This document shows positions 57,326 to 64,000 of a DNA stretch of 64,000 bases, piece after piece (positions within the stretch are counted from its first letter, which is position 1; the number at the start of each line of letters is the position of its first letter). A program made the translations under genes and the position numbers. The notes beneath the pieces were generated by a model. The model was not told where the DNA came from and made no database searches. It was given only the letters and a program-made list of their open reading frames with translations. This DNA comes from Neobacillus mesonae (GTDB lineage: Bacteria; Bacillota; Bacilli; Bacillales; Cytobacillaceae): the NCBI RefSeq assembly GCF_023715155.1, contig NZ_JAMBNQ010000001.1, positions 62,001 to 126,000 on the forward strand, read 5' to 3'.

Positions 57326-58642
57326 ATGAAGGTAAATCAATTTGAACATTTTAAATTTCAATCTTTTATAATGGAGGCCATTGAGGAATTTGGTTTTCTT
57401 GAACCTACTGAGATTCAAGAGCAAATGATTCCTGTTGCCTTACATGGAGAAAGTGCAATTGGACAATCACAAACAGGAACAGGAAAAACACTTGCCTATG
57501 TTCTTCCGATTCTTGAAAAAATAAAATCAGAACGAAGGGAAGTTCAGGCAGTAATAACCGCGCCTACAAGAGAACTTGCATCCCAAATTTATCAGCAGAT
57601 TTTAAAGATCACAGAACATGCAGACAGGGAACACCATATTACAACAAAATTATTTATCGGTGGTACGGATAAACAGCGGACAATTGAAAAATTGAAGGTG
57701 CAGCCGCATATAGTTGTTGGAACCCCTGGGAGAATTCATGACCTCACTGCAGAGCAGGCCCTATTTGTCCATACTTCTCAAATTTTGGTTGTGGATGAAG
57801 CTGATATGATTCTGGATATGGGGTTTATTGAAGATGTTGACAAAGTAGCTGCACGGATGCCGGCAGATCTGCAGATGCTAGTTTTCTCCGCTACCATTCC
57901 GGAAAAGTTGAAACCATTTTTAAAGAAATACATGGAAAATCCAAAAATGATTCAAATTGAGCCGCGAAAAAGAACAGTAGAAAATTTAATGCATTTTTTA
58001 CTGCCATCAAGGCATCGCGATAAAAAAGAGCTTGTTCACGATGCTCTGGTTGCTTACAATCCTTATTTAGCCATTGTGTTTACCAATACAAAAAAGATGG
58101 CGGAGGAAGTAGCCGATTATTTAAATGAAAAGGGTTTAAAGGTAGGCCGTGTACATGGAGATTTAACACCTAGAGAACGAAAAAAGATGATGAAGCAGAT
58201 CCAGGACCTCGAGTATCAATATATTGTAGCTACAGATTTAGCCTCAAGAGGAATTGATATTGAAGGAGTAAGTCATGTCATCAATTATGAACTGCCTGCA
58301 GATTTAGACTTTTATATTCATCGGGTCGGCAGAACTGCCAGGGCAGGCAGCGCCGGTACTGCTTTAACCATTTATGATTTATCAGATGAGGATGCACTAA
58401 TTCATCTTGAAAAAATGGGAATTCAGTTTCAAAATATTGACCTTAAAAAAGGTGAATTTATTGAACTTGAAGACCGGAACCGGCGAAAAACACGTGTTAG
58501 ACAAGCTGACGAGACGGATATGCTTGCAAAGTCAATAGTTCGAAAACCGAAGAAGGTAAAACCAGGTTATAAAAAGAAAATGCAATCTGAAATGGAAAAA
58601 GTTAAAAAAAGGCAGCGAAGATTAAATCAGAAAAAGAGATAA
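57326..58642 (+). CDS. cshB: DEAD-box RNA helicase CshB
   Basis: 438 residues: Q motif ([11 protein letters not shown]), I QTGTGKT, Ia [30 protein letters not shown] and [12 protein letters not shown], with a basic C-terminal tail ([13 protein letters not shown]). RNA helicase used in cold shock and ribosome assembly. YqfR in B. subtilis. First of cshB-nfo. Confidence 0.93.
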   Translation: MKVNQFEHFKFQSFIMEAIEEFGFLEPTEIQEQMIPVALHGESAIGQSQTGTGKTLAYVLPILEKIKSERREVQAVITAPTRELASQIYQQILKITEHADREHHITTKLFIGGTDKQRTIEKLKVQPHIVVGTPGRIHDLTAEQALFVHTSQILVVDEADMILDMGFIEDVDKVAARMPADLQMLVFSATIPEKLKPFLKKYMENPKMIQIEPRKRTVENLMHFLLPSRHRDKKELVHDALVAYNPYLAIVFTNTKKMAEEVADYLNEKGLKVGRVHGDLTPRERKKMMKQIQDLEYQYIVATDLASRGIDIEGVSHVINYELPADLDFYIHRVGRTARAGSAGTALTIYDLSDEDALIHLEKMGIQFQNIDLKKGEFIELEDRNRRKTRVRQADETDMLAKSIVRKPKKVKPGYKKKMQSEMEKVKKRQRRLNQKKR

Positions 58643-58661
58643 CGGAAATGGAGAGAAGGCC

Positions 58662-59555
58662 ATGTTAAAACTGGGATCACATGTTTCGATGAGCGGCAAG
58701 GATATGCTTTTAGGTGCAAGTAAAGAAGCAGTTTCTTATGGGGCAAATACATTTATGATATATACTGGGGCACCGCAAAATACGAGAAGAAAGAAAATTG
58801 AAGACTTAAATATTGAGGCTGGAAGAAAGCATATGGAGGAGCATGGTATTGATGAAATTGTTGTGCATGCACCGTATATTATCAACATAGGTAATACAAC
58901 TAATCCGAATACTTTTGATTTAGGAGTGCGTTTCCTCCGCTCAGAAATTGAACGGACTGAGGCGATTGGGGCAAAACAAATTGTTCTTCACCCTGGTGCA
59001 CATGTCGGCGCTGGGACGGAGGCTGGGATTAAGAAGATTGTAGAAGGACTTAATGAAGTTTTAACCGGCACAGAACAAGCCCAAATTGCCTTAGAAACGA
59101 TGGCAGGAAAAGGGTCAGAATGTGGAAAATCATTTGAAGAACTTGCAATGATTATTGATGGAGTTCACCATAATGAAAAGCTGTCGGTATGCTTTGATAC
59201 TTGCCACACACATGATGCCGGCTATCATATTGTGGAGGACTTTGATGGAGTATTAAATGAATTTGATAAAATAATTGGTTTGGACAGGTTGAAAGTCCTT
59301 CATATCAATGATAGTAAAAATACAATTGGAATGCGTAAAGACCGGCATGAGAATATCGGTTTTGGCCATATTGGGTTTAAAGCGCTTAATTATGTTGTTC
59401 ACCATCCACAATTGATGGATATTCCAAAAATTCTTGAAACCCCATACGTCGGGGAGGATAAGAATAATAAGAAAGCCCCATATTTCTTTGAAATTGCTAT
59501 GCTCCATAATGGAGAGTTTGATGAAAATCTCTTGGATAAAATTATGGAAGGGTAG
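58662..59555 (+). CDS. nfo: endonuclease IV (AP endonuclease)
   Basis: 297 residues with zinc-cluster ligands in [36 protein letters not shown] and HINDSK. Cleaves abasic DNA; active in spore DNA repair in B. subtilis. Follows cshB by 19 bases with GGAGAG. YqfS. Confidence 0.95.
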   Translation: MLKLGSHVSMSGKDMLLGASKEAVSYGANTFMIYTGAPQNTRRKKIEDLNIEAGRKHMEEHGIDEIVVHAPYIINIGNTTNPNTFDLGVRFLRSEIERTEAIGAKQIVLHPGAHVGAGTEAGIKKIVEGLNEVLTGTEQAQIALETMAGKGSECGKSFEELAMIIDGVHHNEKLSVCFDTCHTHDAGYHIVEDFDGVLNEFDKIIGLDRLKVLHINDSKNTIGMRKDRHENIGFGHIGFKALNYVVHHPQLMDIPKILETPYVGEDKNNKKAPYFFEIAMLHNGEFDENLLDKIMEG

Positions 59556-59564
59556 AGAAAGATG

Positions 59565-59596
59565 AAAAAGCTGTGTCCATTACACAGCTTTTTTTC
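59565..59596. terminator. bidirectional terminator between nfo and yqfT
   Basis: AAAAGCTGTGT, CCATT, ACACAGCTTTT and T-run. Confidence 0.85.
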
Positions 59597-59614
59597 ATCC
59601 TATATCATTTATCA

Positions 59615-59872
59615 TTAATTTTTTACCAATTCGGTGAATAATTTATTTACCTCTCGCGCGGTTTGCGGTCCAGCTGCTTTAGCAATTTCTCTAATCAATT
59701 GGGAACGCTCACGATCATCAAAAATATTAATATTTTTTCCTTTTAAGTATTCAGCGATTTTCTTTGCCTGACTTCTATTTACAACAATATTAAACTGTTT
59801 AGCATACTTCATTAATTCTTCAGCAGTGATTGTATTTATTTTGTGATTAATGATACTTTCGAAAATTTTCAC
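59615..59872 (-). CDS. yqfT: YqfT (DUF2624 family)
   Basis: 85 residues, basic and helical: KIFESIINHKINTITAEELM, then QAKKIAEYLKGKNINIF. Same length and position as B. subtilis YqfT. GTG 59872 follows GAGGAGTG, which rules out the longer frame. Function unknown. Confidence 0.85.
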   Translation of the reverse strand: MKIFESIINHKINTITAEELMKYAKQFNIVVNRSQAKKIAEYLKGKNINIFDDRERSQLIREIAKAAGPQTAREVNKLFTELVKN

Positions 59873-59996
59873 TTTGATCACTCCTCTGTAATAATTTATG
59901 AGGAAAAAGCAGGAGTGTGACAGATGATTTAACCGCATTATAGGTCGGCAAGCCCCTGCCTGATTGATTTTCATTTGTTACATCATTTGCTCATTC

Positions 59997-60025
59997 TTTA
60001 CAATTGGGAGTACCTATTGTATACT
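59997..60025 (+). promoter_or_regulatory. SigA promoter of znuC-znuB-zur
   Basis: TTTACA, 17-base spacer, TATACT; transcription should start near 60,032, at the edge of the Zur-box-like site. Confidence 0.7.
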
Positions 60026-60033
60026 ACTTTAAG

Positions 60034-60055
60034 TTAAATCGGAATGATTCTTAAA
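60034..60055. promoter_or_regulatory. possible Zur box
   Basis: TAAATCGGAATGATTC matches the left half and centre of the Bacillus Zur operator (TAAATCGTAATnATTACGATTTA); the right half is degenerate. It overlaps the expected transcription start, fitting repression by the Zur encoded last in the operon. Confidence 0.5.
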
Positions 60056-60076
60056 ATAAAGGTGAGAGTGCAGATT

Positions 60077-60856
60077 ATGCAATCTATAATTGAAATAAGT
60101 CACTTATTTTATCGATATGAAAAAGATATTGTCCTTAATGACATCAATTTGACTGTTCCTCCGAAATCTTTTTTAGCAATTGTTGGGCCTAATGGTTCAG
60201 GTAAATCAACTTTGTTAAAACTTATTTTAGGTTTACTAAAGCCTCAAAAGGGAAAAGTTCAGTTATTTGGTCAAGATATCAGTAAATTTAAAGACTGGCA
60301 GAAAATTGGGTATGTTTCTCAAAAAGCTAATTCATTTAATACCGGCTTTCCGGCAACTGTATTTGAGGTTGTTTCAAGTGGATTGACGAAGAAAATTGGA
60401 TTATTTAAATCCTTTAAAAAAGTTGATGCTGCCAAGGTAATGAAAGCATTAGAAGCCGTTGGGATGGAGACGTTTCACAATCGAAATATAGGTGAGCTAT
60501 CCGGCGGCCAGCAGCAAAGAGTGTTTATCGCACGTGCACTTGTCAGTGACCCAAAGCTGTTAATTCTTGATGAACCAACAGTTGGAGTAGATGCTCAAAA
60601 TGTCAGTTCTTTTTACCAAATGCTAAGTGATTTAAATACAACCCAAGGCATTACCTTAATCCTTGTCACACATGACATTGGTACCATTTCAGATAAGGTT
60701 TCACATGTTGCCTGCTTAAATAAACATTTGTTTTTCCATGGCGATACAGATGAATTTGAACAGATGAGAATGGAAGAATTATCAAAAACCTACGGTCATG
60801 ATATAAAACTTCTTACACATGAACACGGTCACGAGCACGGAGGTGTTCTAAAATGA
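60077..60856 (+). CDS. znuC: zinc ABC transporter, ATP-binding protein
   Basis: 259 residues: Walker A GPNGSGKSTLLK, signature LSGGQQQRVFIARAL, Walker B LLILDEPTVGVD and the switch His in TLILVTHD. The C-terminal tail is His-rich (THEHGHEHGG), common in zinc importers and a possible metal sensor. ATG 60077 lies after AAGGTGAG. Overlaps znuB by four bases. No solute-binding subunit is encoded here. Confidence 0.92.
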   Translation: MQSIIEISHLFYRYEKDIVLNDINLTVPPKSFLAIVGPNGSGKSTLLKLILGLLKPQKGKVQLFGQDISKFKDWQKIGYVSQKANSFNTGFPATVFEVVSSGLTKKIGLFKSFKKVDAAKVMKALEAVGMETFHNRNIGELSGGQQQRVFIARALVSDPKLLILDEPTVGVDAQNVSSFYQMLSDLNTTQGITLILVTHDIGTISDKVSHVACLNKHLFFHGDTDEFEQMRMEELSKTYGHDIKLLTHEHGHEHGGVLK

Positions 60857-61725
60857 TTCAGGGAATATTCCATTACGAGTTTTTGCAAAATGCATTCCTT
60901 ACAGGTATTTTAATTGGTTTTCTAGCTCCATTATTAGGTGTGTTCATTGTTGTTAGAAGGCTGTCATTAATTGCTGATGCCCTTAGTCATGTTACATTGG
61001 CGGGGATTGCAGCAAGCCTCTTAATTGAAAGAAAGTTTGCAGTTATGGCCGGTTTAAACCCGTTGTATTTAGGAATGGTATTTTCAGTCGGCGGTTCTTT
61101 GTTTATTGAAAAGTTAAGAGGAGTCTACAAGCATTATCAGGAATTAGCAATTCCCATTATTCTTTCAAGCGGAATTGGCTTAGGGGTTATTTTTATTTCT
61201 CTTGCCAATGGTTTTAATACGGACCTATTTAGTTATCTATTTGGCAGTGTGACAGCGGTGAGCCGGATTGATTTAGTTGTCATTTCTATTATCAGTGTTG
61301 TTGTTGTTGTATCGATTGTTTTATTATATAAAGAATTATTCATTTTATCATTTGATGAGGAACATGCAAAAGCTTCTGGTATTCCTGCGAAAACCATACA
61401 TTTTATTTTTATTGTTATGGTAGCATTGGTCATTGCAGCTTCCATGAGAATTGTCGGTATATTATTAGTTTCATCCTTGATGACTCTGCCTGTTGCCGCC
61501 AGTATTCGTATTGCCAAAGGATTCAAACAAACAATCTTTTTTTCCATTATATTTGGAGAGATTTCCGTGCTTGGTGGTTTATTTTCGGCATATTATTTAG
61601 ATTTGGCTCCTGGTGGTACCATCGTCATGATTGCAGTGTTGATTTTAGTTTTAACAATTTTCTATAAAAAATTGATGATAAAAAGGCATGTGCAAAAGGA
61701 GATTCAATTCAATGAACGTTCATGA
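60853..61725 (+). CDS. znuB: zinc ABC transporter, permease
   Basis: 290 residues of the ABC-3 permease family with about eight spans and the typical [20 protein letters not shown] opening and the ATPase-contacting loop near [13 protein letters not shown]. Partner of the ATPase ahead. Overlaps zur by 14 bases. Confidence 0.92.
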   Translation: MIQGIFHYEFLQNAFLTGILIGFLAPLLGVFIVVRRLSLIADALSHVTLAGIAASLLIERKFAVMAGLNPLYLGMVFSVGGSLFIEKLRGVYKHYQELAIPIILSSGIGLGVIFISLANGFNTDLFSYLFGSVTAVSRIDLVVISIISVVVVVSIVLLYKELFILSFDEEHAKASGIPAKTIHFIFIVMVALVIAASMRIVGILLVSSLMTLPVAASIRIAKGFKQTIFFSIIFGEISVLGGLFSAYYLDLAPGGTIVMIAVLILVLTIFYKKLMIKRHVQKEIQFNERS

Positions 61726-62128
61726 AGCAATTCAATATTTAAAAGAAAATGGATTTAAACAAACGGGTAAAAGGGAAGATATGCTGCAAGTGTTTGCAGA
61801 TAGTGATAAATATTTAACAGCAAAGGATGTTTTTGAACAGTTAAAGGATGAGTATCCAGGGCTGAGTTTCGATACAATTTATCGTAATCTTGCACTGTTT
61901 GTCAATATGGGAATATTAGAGATGACAGAATTATCAGGTGAAAAGCATTTTCGTTTTACCTGTACTGCCCCTCATCATCATCACCATTTTATATGCTTAT
62001 CCTGCGGCAAAACAAAAGAAATTGAAACATGTCCAATGGATGCTTTGATGGAGAATTTAAAGGGGTATGAAATTTCGGGCCATAAATTTGAAATTTACGG
62101 CACCTGCCCTGAATGTCTTCAACAATAA
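61712..62128 (+). CDS. zur: zinc uptake regulator Zur
   Basis: Fur-family repressor of 138 residues: N-terminal winged helix ([17 protein letters not shown]), a His-rich linker ([11 protein letters not shown]) and the structural zinc site CLSCG with CPEC at the C-terminus. Zn-bound Zur shuts off zinc uptake genes. ATG 61712 follows AAAGGAGA. Last gene of znuC-znuB-zur, probably self-regulated through the upstream site. Confidence 0.92.
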   Translation: MNVHEAIQYLKENGFKQTGKREDMLQVFADSDKYLTAKDVFEQLKDEYPGLSFDTIYRNLALFVNMGILEMTELSGEKHFRFTCTAPHHHHHFICLSCGKTKEIETCPMDALMENLKGYEISGHKFEIYGTCPECLQQ

Positions 62129-62158
62129 AAACAGCTTGCGGAGGCAAGCTGTTTTTTA
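62126..62158. terminator. bidirectional terminator between zur and yqfW
   Basis: AAAAACAGCTTGC, GGAG, GCAAGCTGTTTTTT. Confidence 0.9.
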
Positions 62159-62159
62159 T

Positions 62160-62759
62160 TTATTTTGAAAAGGCCATCTGATAGGTTCTTTTTTCCTGGT
62201 GGAGCCAATTGTCCACCCATTCCGCAGCTTCATTCCAATTATTCACACGGATAACTCCGTTCGGAATTGCATCTTGATTATACGGAGTGTTAAATAATAT
62301 GACAGGAATTTTGCATTCCTCGTGTATTGCTACTGCATTATCATGTTTGTCCTCAAAAAAGATATCGATATGATGCTTTTTTACTGTTTCAACCTTATCA
62401 TGAGACCCAATTAGTTCAATATGGTGAAAGGTAATTCCATGTTTGATAAACCAATTTTGGGTGACATCCATTAAATGAGGACCGCGAGCACTGATGAAAA
62501 ATAATTCATGTGCCTTTTTCCATTTATTTAAAGCCTCCTCTGCACCCAATGCAATGGGGGATTCTTTATAGATCACTGGTTCATTTTTGGAAAACCATTC
62601 AGCAAAGGCCTCACTTGAAACATTAACGAAAGGTGTTAAATCATATTGATCTATTTCCTCATAGGTAAGGTTTAAGTTAAAAGCCTCATTAATAAAAGGG
62701 ATCATAGACGTCGGACAAGTAACAGTCCCATCAATGTCAATGCCAAAATTTTTCTTCAT
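62160..62759 (-). CDS. yqfW: YqfW, HAD-family 5'-nucleotidase-like protein
   Basis: 199 residues with motif I GIDIDGTVT, a Ser in FISARGPH and an acidic EDKHDNAV motif, the pattern of 5'(3')-deoxyribonucleotidases. B. subtilis YqfW has the same place between zur and yqfX. Substrate not shown. Confidence 0.83.
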   Translation of the reverse strand: MKKNFGIDIDGTVTCPTSMIPFINEAFNLNLTYEEIDQYDLTPFVNVSSEAFAEWFSKNEPVIYKESPIALGAEEALNKWKKAHELFFISARGPHLMDVTQNWFIKHGITFHHIELIGSHDKVETVKKHHIDIFFEDKHDNAVAIHEECKIPVILFNTPYNQDAIPNGVIRVNNWNEAAEWVDNWLHQEKRTYQMAFSK

Positions 62760-62940
62760 CTTGCTTTCACCTTCATTTACATTACATTACTTTTAATTTT
62801 ACCAAAGAAAATTTTATGATAAAGAACTTTTTTTGAAAAAATGCAATGATTCACTATTTAAGACAAATATTAACATAGTAAAACAAGTTGAATAGCAAAG
62901 AATAATGAATGCTCCTATTACTGAAAGCGAGGGATGCTAA

Positions 62941-63477
62941 TTGGCAGAGAAAAGTGACAATCATGTACAGGAAGCCTTTGAGGGTTCCTCTATTGGTGAA
63001 GGAATTCCAAGTTATCCTTCACAGATGAAAGAGGAAACAGCTTCTGAATACGAAACACCTGTACCTGCACAAACCTCAAGCTTTAAGGAAGAAACCGCCT
63101 CAGAGATTGGTGCACCAGTACCGTTAAGGGTCTCACTTAAGAAGGACGACATTCCGCAAAGAGGAGCGACTGTTCCAATTCGTTCAAGAAATCACCAGGA
63201 AGAAACAGCAGCGGAAATAGCAGCTCCAATTTCTGTCAACCGTGGAAGAGCTAGGGATGAAGACAGGGAAAGAGCTGAAGGTGGAGCGGGTTTAGGAACA
63301 GTAGCTTTAGCATTATCTATATTATCGCTGTTTGTATTGCCAATTCTTTTTGGTGCTGCAGGGATTGTACTTGGGATTGTTGCAAGACGCAGAGGTGCCC
63401 AAAGGCTTGGCGCATGGGCAATTGGTATTGGAGCGGTATCGATTATTATCGGTATCTTTATTCTTCCATTTTTTTAA
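62941..63477 (+). CDS. yqfX: YqfX-like protein with internal repeats and two membrane spans
   Basis: 178 residues. The N-terminal half holds an imperfect repeat: EETASEYETPVPA, EETASEIGAPVPL, then QRGATVPIR and EETAAEIAAPISV, at about 27-35 residue spacing. The C-terminal half has two hydrophobic spans (about 118-145 and 155-178) around RRRGAQRLG, like DUF4190 proteins. TTG start behind GAGGGA. A GAATA with a weak sigma-G-like -10 lies 50 bases upstream, but is not convincing. Function unknown. Confidence 0.8.
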   Translation: MAEKSDNHVQEAFEGSSIGEGIPSYPSQMKEETASEYETPVPAQTSSFKEETASEIGAPVPLRVSLKKDDIPQRGATVPIRSRNHQEETAAEIAAPISVNRGRARDEDRERAEGGAGLGTVALALSILSLFVLPILFGAAGIVLGIVARRRGAQRLGAWAIGIGAVSIIIGIFILPFF

Positions 63478-63500
63478 ACTGGCCATATTTTGGCTAAAAG

Positions 63501-63528
63501 AAAACCCGGTATTTTTACCGGGTTTTCT
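63501..63528. terminator. bidirectional terminator between yqfX and ispG
   Basis: AAAACCCGGTA, TTTT, TACCGGGTTTT. Confidence 0.9.
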
Positions 63529-63533
63529 TAAAT

Positions 63534-64000
63534 TTACTTTGTTATCTGTTCTTCTTCTGCTTTTTTCTTAAAGTATTCTTCAGCGATCTGATCAATTTCC
63601 TTTTTCAATTCCTCGACCATTTGAGCTTCAGGTACTTTCCGCACAATCTTTCCATGTCTGAACAAAAGACCTTCACCACGAGCACCGGCAATACCGATGT
63701 CGGCCTCACGTGCTTCTCCAGGTCCATTCACTGCACAGCCAAGAACAGATACTTTAATTGGTGCTTTAATGTTTTGGATATATTCCTCTACTTCATTAGC
63801 AATACTGATTAAATCGATTTCAATCCTTCCGCATGTTGGACAGGAAATCAATGTAGCTGCATTTGATGAGAGATGGAATACTTTTAACAGTTCACGTGCT
63901 ACCTTAACCTCTTGAACAGGGTCGGCACTTAAGGATACGCGAAGGGTGCTTCCTATTCCTTTATTGATAATGGCTCCCAGACCGGCAGCACTTTTTACAG
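63534..64000 (-). CDS. ispG: 4-hydroxy-3-methylbut-2-en-1-yl diphosphate synthase, 3' end
   Basis: The gene runs beyond the right edge; about 155 C-terminal residues are visible, in frame from the window end. Iron-sulfur cysteines are in ISCPTCGR and [11 protein letters not shown], with the conserved Glu in the latter. MEP-pathway enzyme acting just before IspH, also in this window on the same strand. A shorter ORF from an internal TTG is not the true start. Confidence 0.95.
   Translation of the reverse strand, partial: VKSAAGLGAIINKGIGSTLRVSLSADPVQEVKVARELLKVFHLSSNAATLISCPTCGRIEIDLISIANEVEEYIQNIKAPIKVSVLGCAVNGPGEAREADIGIAGARGEGLLFRHGKIVRKVPEAQMVEELKKEIDQIAEEYFKKKAEEEQITK

Overview
The window is chromosome from an endospore-forming Bacillaceae. 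It carries sporulation and germination genes (sigK, sda, gpr, spoIIP, yqfC/yqfD), DNA-uptake genes (comER, comEA, comEB, comEC), SigA-type promoters, strong ribosome binding sites and low GC. From about 4.5 kb to the right end the gene order follows the yqe/yqf region of Bacillus subtilis, but it is not B. subtilis: glycyl-tRNA synthetase is the single-chain type, yqxD is missing before dnaG, the yqeZ product lacks its protease half, and a zinc-transporter/Zur operon is present. Species was not determined. Region 1 (1 to about 4,480) is the end of a skin-like intervening element inside sigK. The 5' part of sigK (minus strand, codons 1-114) ends at an AATGA core, the family crossover sequence, and runs into foreign sequence. 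A SpoIVCA-like large serine recombinase lies immediately inside. Further in are a HAD hydrolase, a small basic ORF overlapping the recombinase start, an 81-residue protein, a repeat-bearing non-coding stretch, a two-span membrane peptide and a cut-off HNH/AP2-type ORF. The element continues left of the window, and the 3' part of sigK should lie there. Region 2 (4.9-7 kb) holds phospholipid genes pssA and psd, then the checkpoint gene sda with a DnaA-box cluster upstream. Region 3 (7.1-12.2 kb) is one tight operon: yqeG, yqeH, aroE, yhbY, nadD, yqeK, rsfS, yqeM. Region 4 (12.2-18.7 kb) is the late-competence block, yqzM, a possible structured RNA, holA and rpsT. Region 5 (18.9-33.1 kb) has gpr-spoIIP-yqxA, lepA-hemW and the CIRCE-controlled hrcA-grpE-dnaK cluster, followed by dnaJ, prmA, rsmE and mtaB. 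Region 6 (33.1-45.7 kb) has yqeW, rpsU-yqeY, nfeD-floA, yqfC-yqfD-phoH, pgpH-ybeY-dgkA, cdd-era and yqzL-recO. Region 7 (45.8-52.4 kb) has T-box-glyQS, ccpN, ppsR and the dnaG-sigA operon, with a consensus sigma-H promoter and Spo0A-like boxes upstream. Region 8 (52.9-64 kb) has cccA, trmK-yqfO, ispH, yqfQ, cshB-nfo, yqfT, znuC-znuB-zur, yqfW, yqfX and the 3' end of ispG. The strongest points of interest are the sigK-disrupting element, the candidate structured RNA at 17.04-17.2 kb, and the sporulation and replication control sites near sda, gpr and dnaG. No rRNA, tRNA or CRISPR array was seen. All assignments are from reading the sequence and from family knowledge; no database search was run.
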